18,091 nucleotides of DNA from DASRCB01 sp035653295 (GTDB lineage Bacteria; Acidobacteriota; Terriglobia; Bryobacterales; Bryobacteraceae): positions 1-18,091 of the forward strand of contig DASRCB010000092.1 in NCBI GenBank assembly GCA_035653295.1. The letters run 5' to 3'. The position numbers and the translations under genes are program-made. Shown here in pieces: positions 7,078-14,857 of the stretch (positions within the stretch are counted from its first letter, which is position 1; each line of letters starts with the position of its first letter). The notes below the pieces were generated by a model, which did not search any database, was not told the DNA's origin, and was given only the letters and a program-made list of their open reading frames with translations.

Positions 7078-8376
7078 TCACTGCACCGGATCGCCGTGCA
7101 CCTCGACCTCGTTCGGCTCGACGCCTGCCGGTATGGGGTGTTTCAGCCGCCCGGTCCAGTTCGCCCAACCCCAGAAGATGGCCGTCGTCGAGCTGAGCAG
7201 CCCGGCGACTGTGCCGATGGTGCGCGGGCTGTAATGCGTCGAGGCGATGCCCGCCCCGGTCATGGACAGCATCATCATGCCCCATGTGAACGTCTCCATG
7301 GTTGCGAATACGCGTCCCCGGAATTCGTCCGGCACAACGCGCAGCAGCCAGGAGTAGTTCAGCACCGAGTTCACCGCCATCGCGGTCCGCGAAAGCGTGA
7401 TGAATACCAGTGCGTCAGAAAACACCCGCATCTGGCTGAACAGCACGTATGTGCTCCCATGCAGCAGGTAGTCGATGAAGACGGTGACCTTGTATCCCTC
7501 GAAGCTAATGCGCTTCCCCAGCCAGTGCGCGAACGCCCCTCCGATCAGGAGTCCCACGCCGGCGCAGCCCCAGATGACGCCGATGCCCAGTGGGCCCTTA
7601 TTGAATACCTTCACACCGAACAGACTGAACAGAATCTGCGCGGCCCCGCCTCCCGTCGCCCAGCCGACGGCCAGCAGAGCGATACCCAGCACCAGCGGCA
7701 CGGACCGCATATAGCGCAGCCCTTCCTTGTACTCGTGCCACGGCCGCACCACCTCGGCTTCGTTCAGGTTCTTTCTTTCGGCGCGGAACCCGCCGCCCTT
7801 CGGCGCGCGCAACATCCAGATACAGAATCCTGAGAACAGGAACGAAAACGCGTTGAAGACGAACGCCCACTCATACCCGAACGGCTTCACGCTCGTGCCG
7901 CCCAGAAACGCGCCGACGGTGAGCGTGGTCCATTGCGTCGTCTGGGTCAGAGAATTGGCGGTATGCAGTTCCTCGCGACTGGCGATGACCGGCAGGATCG
8001 CCGCGCGGCCGCTGGTGAAGAACGGCGAAGCGACCATCAGCAGGGCGCTGAACAGGTACAGCAGCGAGTTGCTTCGCGCGCCGATGGCGAGGATGAAGCC
8101 CAGCGCCATCACCGCCCGCGTCAGATCGCTGGCCAGCATGATCAGCCTGCGGTCGAAGCGATCCAGGATGACGCCTGCCAGCGGACCGACGGCGATGGCC
8201 GGGATGGCGCGCGACAGCATGATGCCGCTCACCACCAGCCCGCTGCTGTTGTTGTCCAGCGCCAGACCCAGCACGGCGATGGTGTTGAAGTGGTCGCCCA
8301 CCTCGCTCACCACCTGCCCCATCCACGTGTAGCGGTAATTGCGATTGCGGCCGAGCAGTGCGAGAAAGTCGCGCAT
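7078..8376 (-). CDS. MFS transporter (MFS_3/EntS-like exporter family)
   Basis: Integral inner-membrane protein of 432 residues with about 10-12 hydrophobic helices. The start is the ATG at 8376, whose A is also the last base of the upstream racemase stop (TGATG), so translation is coupled. The frame stays open far upstream, but that part is the racemase gene read out of frame. Family signs are GVILDRFDRRLIMLASD (loop 2-3, the MFS A-motif region), FFTSGRAAILPVI, ELHTANSLTQTTQWTTLTVGAFLGG and VPDEFRGRVFATMETF, as in the MFS_3/enterobactin-exporter-like group. Members usually export small molecules by proton antiport. The substrate is not known; co-expression with the racemase and GNAT suggests an amino-acid-derived compound. 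Confidence 0.88.
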   Translation of the reverse strand: MRDFLALLGRNRNYRYTWMGQVVSEVGDHFNTIAVLGLALDNNSSGLVVSGIMLSRAIPAIAVGPLAGVILDRFDRRLIMLASDLTRAVMALGFILAIGARSNSLLYLFSALLMVASPFFTSGRAAILPVIASREELHTANSLTQTTQWTTLTVGAFLGGTSVKPFGYEWAFVFNAFSFLFSGFCIWMLRAPKGGGFRAERKNLNEAEVVRPWHEYKEGLRYMRSVPLVLGIALLAVGWATGGGAAQILFSLFGVKVFNKGPLGIGVIWGCAGVGLLIGGAFAHWLGKRISFEGYKVTVFIDYLLHGSTYVLFSQMRVFSDALVFITLSRTAMAVNSVLNYSWLLRVVPDEFRGRVFATMETFTWGMMMLSMTGAGIASTHYSPRTIGTVAGLLSSTTAIFWGWANWTGRLKHPIPAGVEPNEVEVHGDPVQ

Positions 8377-9491
8377 CAGGCCAGAGTTTCCCGGCGCGTG
8401 GTGATGCTGTCCAGGAAGCCGCGGTCGAGATCGTAGCCGAACCCCGGCTCGTCTCGCACCAGGATGGTTCCCCGCGAGGTGACCTCCACCTCGGGACGGA
8501 TCACGTCGTGGGCCCAGTAGCGCCTGCTGGCGGAAACATCGCCCGGCATGACGAAATTCGGCAGCGTGGAGAGCGCGATGTTGTGCGCCCGCCCCACGCC
8601 CGCCTCCAGCATGCCTCCGCACCAAACCGGCACGCCCGCCGCCTGGGCGACGTCGTGCACGCGCTTCGCCTCGGCAAAGCCGCCCACGCGCCCCAGCTTG
8701 ATGTTGATGATCCGGCATGCGCCGAGGCGTATGGCCTGCTCGGCGTGGTGGGCGGAGCGGATGCATTCGTCCAGGCAGATGGGCGTCTCGAGCCGCCGCT
8801 GCAGCTCGGCATGGTCGATGATTTCGTCATGCGCCAGAGGCTGCTCGATCATCATCAGATAGAACTCGTCCAGCGCGCGCAGCCGGTCGGCGTCGGCCAG
8901 CGTGTACGCGGAGTTGGCGTCGGCCATCAGCTTGATAGATGGAAAGCGCTGCCGCACGGCACGCACCGTGTCCACGTCCCAGCCCGGCTTGATTTTGATC
9001 TTGATGCGCTGATAGCCGGCCGCCAGTTCGGCGTCGATCTTCCGCAGCAGATCGTCGATGGTCTCCTGAATGCCGATGGACACGCCGCAGGGGATCTCGC
9101 GGCGCGCGCCGCCGCCGATCTGCTTCCAAAGCGGCATCCCGTTCCGCCGCGCTTCGAGGTCCCAGACCGCGGCTTCCAGCCCGCCGCGGGCCATGTTGTG
9201 GCCGCGGATTTGAGCCGTACGACCGTTCACCTCCGCCGCGCCCGCCAGGTCAACGTGCAGCACGCACGGCGCGGCGAAATCGCGCAGGACCAGCCACGCC
9301 GACTCCGTCCACTCCTCGTTGTAGAACGGCTTCTCTCCCGCGGTCACTTCGCCCCAGCCCGACACTCCGCCCGAGACCACTTCGACCAGAATGATGTCCC
9401 GCTCCATCGTGCGTCCGAAGCTGGTCTCGAAGAAATGCACCAGCGGCATACGGATCTGCCGCAGAACAACGCGCTCGATCTTCATTCCCAT
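8376..9491 (-). CDS. N-acylamino acid racemase / o-succinylbenzoate synthase (enolase superfamily)
   Basis: Enolase-superfamily barrel enzyme of 371 residues, MenC class II/NSAR subgroup. All catalytic residues are visible: the K-x-K motif in RIKIKIKPGWD (Lys164 and Lys166), metal ligands Asp191 (MADANSAY), Glu216 (MIEQPL) and Asp241 (CLDE), and the second base Lys265 (NIKLGRVGG). Such enzymes make o-succinylbenzoate for menaquinone, racemise N-succinyl or N-acyl amino acids, or do both. No other men gene is nearby, whereas a GNAT of the type paired with NSAR lies directly upstream, so racemase activity is the better inference. The start may be the ATG at 9491 (10-nt overlap with the GNAT gene) or at 9485 (4-nt ATGA overlap). 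The stop is fused to the MFS start. Confidence 0.9.
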   Translation of the reverse strand: MGMKIERVVLRQIRMPLVHFFETSFGRTMERDIILVEVVSGGVSGWGEVTAGEKPFYNEEWTESAWLVLRDFAAPCVLHVDLAGAAEVNGRTAQIRGHNMARGGLEAAVWDLEARRNGMPLWKQIGGGARREIPCGVSIGIQETIDDLLRKIDAELAAGYQRIKIKIKPGWDVDTVRAVRQRFPSIKLMADANSAYTLADADRLRALDEFYLMMIEQPLAHDEIIDHAELQRRLETPICLDECIRSAHHAEQAIRLGACRIINIKLGRVGGFAEAKRVHDVAQAAGVPVWCGGMLEAGVGRAHNIALSTLPNFVMPGDVSASRRYWAHDVIRPEVEVTSRGTILVRDEPGFGYDLDRGFLDSITTRRETLA

Positions 9492-10216
9492 TTCCCGAGC
9501 AGGTACGTTGCTTCTTCCGCGCGGCGCTCGAATCCGATCACCGTGAGTCCGCCGCGAAATGCATCCGTAAACGCCTCTCCGATCCGCTGCTGAACGGAAC
9601 GCGCTTCGGCGGGCCTCTGCCTGCGCACTTCAGCAATATCGGCGGGCACGGAAATCCGGCGATCGATCGCCGTCCGCGGCAACGCCGATGCGGCGAGAAC
9701 GGTTTCCACCCGCGGACTGGACAGCCACCACTCGGCCACACAGCGATCCGTGGGCAGGCCGCCATGCAGAGGGCTGCTGGTCGCGCCGTACTGGTTGAAA
9801 ACGTACCGCCGCACGATGGCCCCCAGGCGCTCGATATTGAAGTACGCGTTCTTGATCTCCAGCGGATCGAAGGTCCACTCCATCAGATCGATGCCCCGCG
9901 CCAGAGCGTCTTTGCGCTGCTCCAGCTTGAGCATGCGTCCCACGCCGCCGTCGCGATAGGCGGGCAGCACGCCGAGCATGTGGCTGTGCAGGTAGGCGTG
10001 GCCTCCCGGCTTCATACCGGGAATCGCCAGGCAGAAGCCCACCATCAGCGCCCCATCGAACGCGCCGAACACCTGGCCCCCGATTTTCACCGCGACGACG
10101 AACAGCCGCACCGGCAGCAGCTCCAGCTCGTCGAAGCCCCAGATCTGCTGCTGCAATTCCACCGCCCGGCGCAGTTCGTCATGGCCGGTCAGCGCGCGGA
10201 TGGCGATGTCACCCAC
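9482..10216 (-). CDS. GNAT N-acyltransferase (COG3375-like), probable amino acid N-succinyltransferase
   Basis: Predicted cytoplasmic GNAT protein of 244 residues. The N-terminal domain has IRALTGHDELRRAVELQQQIWGF, and the acyl-CoA-binding motif A region is LHSHMLGVLPAYRDGGVGRMLKLEQRKDAL (about 76-105), followed by MEWTFDPLEIKNAYFNIERLGAIVRRY. These features fit the COG3375 group. In Geobacillus kaustophilus a GNAT beside NSAR succinylates D-amino acids (established knowledge); I infer a similar role here from the direct coupling to the racemase gene. The start is GTG at 10216, overlapping the mazG stop by 8 nt, with no strong Shine-Dalgarno. The stop overlaps the racemase start. The acyl donor and substrate are untested. 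Confidence 0.82.
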   Translation of the reverse strand: MGDIAIRALTGHDELRRAVELQQQIWGFDELELLPVRLFVVAVKIGGQVFGAFDGALMVGFCLAIPGMKPGGHAYLHSHMLGVLPAYRDGGVGRMLKLEQRKDALARGIDLMEWTFDPLEIKNAYFNIERLGAIVRRYVFNQYGATSSPLHGGLPTDRCVAEWWLSSPRVETVLAASALPRTAIDRRISVPADIAEVRRQRPAEARSVQQRIGEAFTDAFRGGLTVIGFERRAEEATYLLGKWE

Positions 10217-11009
10217 CGTTCCGCTTGGCCTCCTGCCAGAGCGCTTCCATCTCGTCGATGTTCGAATCCTCGAACCGGCGGCCGCGCTCGTTCAGCTTCT
10301 CCTCTACATAGCCGAAGCGGCGCCGGAAGCGCGCGTTGGCCCGCCGCAGCGCCTGCTCAGGGTCGACGTGAACGAAGCGTGCGATGTTGACCATGACGCC
10401 CAGCATGTCGCCGAGTTCGTGCTCGATGTGCTCTATGTCACCGGATTCGCGCGCTGCTCGTAGCTCCTCGAGCTCTTCGTGCAGCTTCTCGATCACCTGC
10501 TCGACGTTTTCCCAGTCGAATCCCACCGCCGCGGCTTTCGACGCGATCTGCTGTGCTTCGACCAGCGCGGGCATGTTCCGCGGCAGGGAGGCCAGCAGCG
10601 ATTTCGGCGCGTCTCCGCGCTCCTTCTTCTCCTGCTGCTTGATCTCGTCCCAGCGCCGCTTCACGTCATCGGGCGTCCTGGCGTCCCCTTGCGCGAACAC
10701 ATGCGGGTGGCGGCGGATCAGCTTTTCGTTGATGGCGTCGAGCGAATCGTCGATGCTGAACAGCTTCTGCTCGTCCGCCATCTGCGCGTAGAAGACCGCC
10801 TGCAGGATGAAATCGCCGAGCTCGTCCGCCAGCCCCCGCCAGTCGCGGCGGTCGATGGCGTCCAGCACCTCATACGTCTCTTCGAGGGTGTACGGCTTGA
10901 TGGTGTCGAAGGTCTGCTCGCGGTCCCACGGGCAGCCGCCGGGCCCGCGCAGGCGAGCCATGATGTCCCTGAGCTGCTCGAAACGGCTTCCTGTAGTTCT
11001 GTCCGGCAT
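10209..11009 (-). CDS. mazG: Nucleoside triphosphate pyrophosphohydrolase MazG
   Basis: Cytoplasmic enzyme that hydrolyses (d)NTPs to monophosphates and pyrophosphate, clearing aberrant nucleotides or tuning the stringent response. The length of 266 residues matches the two-domain E. coli form. The N-terminal domain opens with GPGGCPWDREQTFDTIKPYTLEETYEVLDAI and continues with ADELGDFILQAVFYAQMA; the C-terminal repeat has EKLHEELEEL and HELGDMLGVMVNIARF. Each shows the EExxE...ExxD magnesium-binding pattern. The start is the ATG at 11009. It is the first gene of the four-gene minus-strand string and overlaps the GNAT gene by 8 nt. A functional tie with the downstream genes is not evident. Confidence 0.95.
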   Translation of the reverse strand: MPDRTTGSRFEQLRDIMARLRGPGGCPWDREQTFDTIKPYTLEETYEVLDAIDRRDWRGLADELGDFILQAVFYAQMADEQKLFSIDDSLDAINEKLIRRHPHVFAQGDARTPDDVKRRWDEIKQQEKKERGDAPKSLLASLPRNMPALVEAQQIASKAAAVGFDWENVEQVIEKLHEELEELRAARESGDIEHIEHELGDMLGVMVNIARFVHVDPEQALRRANARFRRRFGYVEEKLNERGRRFEDSNIDEMEALWQEAKRNGG

Positions 11010-11076
11010 GGAGCGGCGTGCCTGGCGGCGGCAGGCCGAAACCCAACTCTATCATGCGATCCCATCATGGCCCGCG

Positions 11077-11089
11077 CGATAAAATATCG
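11077..11089. promoter_or_regulatory. Short AT-rich dyad in the mazG/DUF1844 divergent gap
   Basis: The 100-nt region between the mazG and DUF1844 starts contains CGATA-AAA-TATCG, a perfect 5-bp dyad and the most AT-rich part of the gap. It includes TAAAAT at 11080-11085, a possible -10 for the DUF1844 operon with a leader of about 20 nt; no convincing -35 is seen. A direct repeat ATCATG (11051-11056 and 11064-11069) lies just upstream. This is a weak candidate. Confidence 0.3.
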
Positions 11090-11109
11090 ATTCAGATCGT
11101 CTGCGCGTT

Positions 11110-11457
11110 ATGAGCGATATGAACATTCCGATTCCGCCCGCGACGTTCGAGTTCCTCATCCTGTCTCTGAAGTTCCAGGCGGAGTCGCACCTTGGCCTGC
11201 TGTATTTCGGAGATGAGAAGGACCGTCCGGAGCCCAGTCTGGACCTCGCCCGGCACACTATCGATATGCTCGCTATGCTGCAGGGCAAGACGAAGGGCAA
11301 CCTCAGCTCAGAGGAACAGCGCCTGGTGGAGAACACCATCACCGAGTTGCGTTTTCGGTATGTCTATGCGTCGGAGCAGGCCGCGAAAAAAAGCAGCGAG
11401 CCCGCCCCGCAGAGCGCTCCGGAAGAACCCGCGCCGGAGAACAAGGCCGAAGCCTGA
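11110..11457 (+). CDS. DUF1844 family protein
   Basis: Small protein of 115 residues of unknown function. The conserved core PPATFEFLILSLKFQAESHLGLL, then PSLDLARHTIDMLAMLQGKTKGNLSSEEQRLVENTITELRFRYV (about residues 9-88) is the DUF1844 pattern, mostly helical. The last 25 residues are Lys-, Ala-, Pro- and Glu-rich and probably disordered. No signal peptide or membrane segment is seen. The start is the ATG at 11110, with a second ATG at 11119; the Shine-Dalgarno is weak. Its stop overlaps the next start by 1 nt (TGATG). From memory, DUF1844 proteins are common in Acidobacteriota and deltaproteobacteria. Confidence 0.85.
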   Translation: MSDMNIPIPPATFEFLILSLKFQAESHLGLLYFGDEKDRPEPSLDLARHTIDMLAMLQGKTKGNLSSEEQRLVENTITELRFRYVYASEQAAKKSSEPAPQSAPEEPAPENKAEA

Positions 11458-12263
11458 TGGCCGCGGCTCCGGCCATCACCATCACCGTCCTCGGTTCCGG
11501 CACCAGCGTGGGGGTTCCCACTATCGGCTGTCACTGCGCCGTGTGTACCTCCAGCGATCCGCGGGACCGCCGCCTCCGGCCCTCGGTGCTGGTGAGCTAC
11601 GGTGGCAGAAATGTGCTCATCGACACTACGCCCGATTTTCGCTATCAGGCGCTGCGCGCGGGCATCGAGCGCGTGGATGCGATCCTGTATACGCACGCGC
11701 ACGCCGACCATATTCTTGGCCTCGACGATGTGCGCCCGCTGAACTTCCGGATGGGCGGCGCCATCCCCATCTACGCCGCGGCCGAAGCCATGGAGACCAT
11801 CCGCCGCACTTTCCGGTACATCTTCGACGATATCGTCACCGAGTCGTCCGTGCCGAAAATCGAGCCGCTGCTGTTCGACGACAGGCAGCCGATTCAGCTG
11901 TTCGATCTGGATTTCACGCCGCTGCGGCTGGCGCACGGCAGCGGCCTGGTGCACGGTTTCCGCTTCGGTGACGCCGCCTATCTGACCGACCACAGCGATA
12001 TTCCACCGGAAACCATGAACAAACTCCGCGGCCTCGACGTGCTGTTTCTGGATGCCCTGCGCCACCGCCCCCATCCGACGCACTCCACCGTGGCGCATTC
12101 CCTCGCGACTGTGGAGCATCTGGCGCCCCGCCGCGCCTTCTTCACGCACATTTGCCACGATCTGCCGCATGCCGCCACCGAAGCCGCGCTGCCGCCGCAT
12201 GTTCGCCTCGCGGCCGACGGTCTGCGCATCGAGGTCCAGTCGAAGAACGGCCATCGCGAATGA
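11457..12263 (+). CDS. PhnP-like metallo-beta-lactamase-fold phosphodiesterase
   Basis: Soluble metal-dependent hydrolase of 268 residues. VLGSGTSVGVPTIGCHCAVC at the N-terminus carries the C-x-C-x2-C cluster (Cys25, Cys27, Cys30) that binds the structural zinc in PhnP; the metal-binding THAHADH motif is at 79-85; YLTDHSDIP and FFTHICHDLPH supply later ligands. E. coli PhnP is a phosphoribosyl cyclic phosphate phosphodiesterase of phosphonate breakdown, but no phn gene is near, and such stand-alone homologues probably act on another cyclic or phosphodiester substrate. It is coupled on both sides: TGATG with DUF1844, ATGA with ribF. The family is firm, the substrate unknown. Confidence 0.88.
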   Translation: MAAAPAITITVLGSGTSVGVPTIGCHCAVCTSSDPRDRRLRPSVLVSYGGRNVLIDTTPDFRYQALRAGIERVDAILYTHAHADHILGLDDVRPLNFRMGGAIPIYAAAEAMETIRRTFRYIFDDIVTESSVPKIEPLLFDDRQPIQLFDLDFTPLRLAHGSGLVHGFRFGDAAYLTDHSDIPPETMNKLRGLDVLFLDALRHRPHPTHSTVAHSLATVEHLAPRRAFFTHICHDLPHAATEAALPPHVRLAADGLRIEVQSKNGHRE

Positions 12264-13225
12264 GCTGCCGCCGTTTCGACAGCCTCGGGGAGCTGCCGCG
12301 GCCCTTCGGCCCCTGCGTGGTCACTATCGGCAATTTCGACGGCGTGCACGCCGGACATCGCGCGCTGATTCGCCGCACTATTGATCTGGCTCGCGAGGGC
12401 GCCTGCCGCGCGGTGGCCCTCACATTTCATCCCCATCCCACATGCGTAGTCGCTCCGCAGAAGGCGCCACCCCTGCTGAGCACCATCGATCAGCGCACGC
12501 GCATGATGTGCCATCTCGGCCTTGACGCCGTGGTCGTACTGCCCTTCACCGCGGAGATCGCCCGCCTCACCGCCGAGGAGTTCGTGCGCCTGATCCTGGT
12601 GGATGCGCTGGGCGCGTCAGCGGTCGTGGTCGGCGACAATTTCCGCTTCGGCCGCGGCGCGCAGGGACACGTCGACACACTCAGCGCCATGGGCGCCGAG
12701 CTCGGCTTTCGAACCGAAATCGCCGCCGCCGTGCGTTGTCGCGGCCGCGTGGTGTCCAGCACCGAGGTGCGCCAGAGCGTACAGCGCGGCGACGTTGCGT
12801 TCGCCTGGCGCATGCTGCAGCGGCCGTACGCGCTCGAAGGCGAGGTCGTCTCGGGCGCCGGGGTGGGCGCAAAGAAGACAGTCCCCACCCTGAACCTCAG
12901 CGCCGAGGCGGAAGTGCTGCCCGCGCGCGGCGTTTATATCACGCGCACACACGACTCCGCCGGCCGCGTCTGGCCTTCGGTGACCAACGTCGGCTATCGC
13001 CCCACCTTCGGAGGCGAACACCTCACCATCGAGACCTTCCTGCTCAGCGCGCTCGAGGGCGATGCCCCGCGGCGCATCCGCGTCGAGTTTCTCCACCGCC
13101 TGCGTGACGAGAAGAAGTTCGAAAGTCCCGAAGACCTGAAGCGCCAGATCCTGCGCGATGCCGCGCGAGCGCAGGAATTCCATGGCCGCGCCGCGCGGAT
13201 GCTCCAGGCCCTCGATTCGCTCTGA
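12260..13225 (+). CDS. ribF: Bifunctional riboflavin kinase / FAD synthetase
   Basis: Phosphorylates riboflavin to FMN and adenylates FMN to FAD. The protein has 321 residues, in the usual range. The N-terminal FAD synthetase domain shows VTIGNFDGVHAGHRALI (about 21-37), VVGDNFRFGRGAQGH (123-137) and SSTEVR (166-171). The riboflavin kinase domain begins near 186 with RPYALEGEVVSGAGVGAKKTVPTLNL and continues with GVYITRT and VTNVGYRPTFGG. The flavin/ATP-binding PTAN motif reads PTLN (209-212), an unusual variant that may be lineage-specific. The ATG at 12260 overlaps the upstream stop (ATGA); the frame is open further upstream, but only by reading through the hydrolase gene. It ends 1 nt from the convergent pilin gene. 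Confidence 0.95.
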   Translation: MSCRRFDSLGELPRPFGPCVVTIGNFDGVHAGHRALIRRTIDLAREGACRAVALTFHPHPTCVVAPQKAPPLLSTIDQRTRMMCHLGLDAVVVLPFTAEIARLTAEEFVRLILVDALGASAVVVGDNFRFGRGAQGHVDTLSAMGAELGFRTEIAAAVRCRGRVVSSTEVRQSVQRGDVAFAWRMLQRPYALEGEVVSGAGVGAKKTVPTLNLSAEAEVLPARGVYITRTHDSAGRVWPSVTNVGYRPTFGGEHLTIETFLLSALEGDAPRRIRVEFLHRLRDEKKFESPEDLKRQILRDAARAQEFHGRAARMLQALDSL

Positions 13226-13226
13226 A

Positions 13227-13412
13227 TCAGCCGCCGCCGGACTTCATCACCGAACCTACCATGCTGAAAATGGAGCTGATGCTGTTAGCGGCGCCGGGCA
13301 TGATCGCGCCCGCCGCGACGGCCACGAAACCGGCCATGAGCGCGTATTCGATCAGGTCCTGACCGCCGCGATTCCGCCATAAACTGCGAAGCAAAGTGTT
13401 GATGCAAGGCAT
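13227..13412 (-). CDS. Flp/Fap-type pilin subunit
   Basis: Small type IVb prepilin of 61 residues. A positively charged leader (MPCINTLLRSLWRNRGG) is followed by QDLIEYALMAGFVAVAAGAI, with Glu at +5 of the mature chain and a single hydrophobic helix. Cleavage after Gly17 by a Tad-type prepilin peptidase is expected. No tad/cpa assembly gene is in the window, so it is an orphan or secondary subunit. The ATG at 13412 fits the short pilin length; a longer in-frame ORF to 13718 is antisense to nothing but overlaps the next gene and lacks sense. A dyad GTTTT-AGA-AAAAC lies about 40 nt upstream of the start. The 3' end is 1 nt from the ribF stop. Confidence 0.88.
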   Translation of the reverse strand: MPCINTLLRSLWRNRGGQDLIEYALMAGFVAVAAGAIMPGAANSISSIFSMVGSVMKSGGG

Positions 13413-13471
13413 GTCGCTCGTCTTATCGGCGCCACGCCCCGGAGTTTTAGAAAAACAGGAGGCAGTTGGCC

Positions 13472-14842
13472 TTATGCCAGCCAGCCGCGCTTTTCCTTCC
13501 ATCTCCCCCTCGTGAAATCCGGAAACTTCACCGGCGCGCTCCCCTGCGCCACCGACGCCTCGCTCAGCGGACCGGGCGCGCTCCACGCCGCGGCGTCGTA
13601 AACGTCCATGTCCGGCGGCAGACCTTTCCGCATGCACTCCACCATGCGCCAGGTCATCAGAAAGTCCATGCCGCCGTGCCCGCCGCGCTTCCGCGCCAGT
13701 TCGCCCTCGTGCTTCCACAGCTCGTGCTCGTACTTCTCCTTGTACGGATCGATGGACTCGAACTCCTCTTTCCCCGGGTTGTCGAAATAGATGCGCGGGG
13801 GGTAGTCCCGGAAGATGCCCTTCGTCCCGGCGATCAGGTTGATGCGGTCGTACGGCTGCGGGTTGACGACGTCGTGTTCCAGCGTGATGGTCAGGCCGTT
13901 AGCGGTTTTGATCAGCGAGGTGTTCATGTCCCCGCAGATGTACTTCTCTTTCCAGATCGGACTGTCCTTAGGCAGATGCGCCTCGCGCCAGGCGTCCAGC
14001 CCCCGCTCCGGCGAGCTCATCGACACAAGGTAATCGAAGCGATCGCCACGATTCACGCCCATGTAGTTGGCCACCGGCCCCAGCCCATGCGTGGGATACA
14101 GATTGCCGTTGCGCTTCGTGTGCGGGAAACGGCGCCACAGATCCTCGCTGGCCTCCTCGTAGGTGTGCTCCTCGAACAGAATGCGCCGCAGGTCGTGCAG
14201 GTACGCGCCGGCGCCGTACAGCAAATCGCCGAACAGGCCGTCGCGCACCATGTTCAGCACCATCAGCTCGTTCTCCCCGTAGCAGCAGTTCTCCATCATG
14301 ATGCAGTGCCGGCGCGTCTGCTCGGAGGTGTTCACCAGCTGCCAGCAGTCCTCGATGGTCATCGCCGCCGGCACTTCCACCAGCGCGTGCTTGCCATGCT
14401 TCATGGCAGCTACCGACATCGGGACGTGCCACTGCCATGGCGTCGGAATGTAAACGAAGTCGATGTCGTCGCGCTGCAGCAGGTTCTCGTAGTCGTGCTC
14501 GCCATTGGAGTAAACCGCGGGCGGGTGCTGGCCCGCACGCTCCACCGCGGCCTGAGCCTTCAGGGCGTGATCCTTCACCGGATCGGCGACGGCCATGACC
14601 TGCAGGTTGTCCACTCCCAGCCAGTCGTTCAGGACGCCGCGCCCGCGGCCTCCGCAGCCGATCAGGCCCATGCGCACGGTGTCGCGCGGCTCGAACGCGA
14701 CGCCGATCATCGATTTCCCGCCCTCGGGCGGCTCGGCCGCCGCGCTGGCAGCCAGGCCGATCAGCGCCGCTCCCGTTGTGGCGCGGCGAAAGAGATCGCG
14801 CCGCGATACCTGCGATTCGCTTACGTTGTCTTTCGGTTCCAT
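13472..14842 (-). CDS. Tat-exported Gfo/Idh/MocA protein, GH109-like
   Basis: Protein of 456 residues with a twin-arginine signal (SRRDLF, 13-18, then an Ala-rich hydrophobic stretch to about 37). The Rossmann fold starts at VRMGLIGCGGRGRG (56-69) and binds NAD(H). The motifs PTPWQWH, VEVPAAMTIEDCWQLV (155-170), RRHCIMMENCCYGENE (177-192) and HGGMDFLMTWRMVE resemble glycoside hydrolase family 109, whose founding member is an NAD-dependent alpha-N-acetylgalactosaminidase; export through Tat after cofactor loading fits. It lies 15 nt downstream of the secreted PIG-L deacetylase and should be co-transcribed. Other Gfo/Idh activities, such as a sugar dehydrogenase, remain possible. Confidence 0.87.
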   Translation of the reverse strand: MEPKDNVSESQVSRRDLFRRATTGAALIGLAASAAAEPPEGGKSMIGVAFEPRDTVRMGLIGCGGRGRGVLNDWLGVDNLQVMAVADPVKDHALKAQAAVERAGQHPPAVYSNGEHDYENLLQRDDIDFVYIPTPWQWHVPMSVAAMKHGKHALVEVPAAMTIEDCWQLVNTSEQTRRHCIMMENCCYGENELMVLNMVRDGLFGDLLYGAGAYLHDLRRILFEEHTYEEASEDLWRRFPHTKRNGNLYPTHGLGPVANYMGVNRGDRFDYLVSMSSPERGLDAWREAHLPKDSPIWKEKYICGDMNTSLIKTANGLTITLEHDVVNPQPYDRINLIAGTKGIFRDYPPRIYFDNPGKEEFESIDPYKEKYEHELWKHEGELARKRGGHGGMDFLMTWRMVECMRKGLPPDMDVYDAAAWSAPGPLSEASVAQGSAPVKFPDFTRGRWKEKRGWLA

Positions 14843-14857
14843 CTTTCGATCTTACGC

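Noticed and set aside
8377..8766. N-terminal extension of the MFS gene (130 extra residues)
   Set aside because: The extension overlaps the racemase gene out of frame and is Arg/Gly-rich. The ATG at 8376 gives a normal MFS start and a TGATG coupling.
10260..10275. Third GTTCG-N6-CGAAC palindrome, inside mazG
   Set aside because: It matches the arms of the two intergenic sites but not their centre or the trailing AAA, and lies within conserved coding sequence. It is probably coincidence, though it belongs in any genome-wide count.
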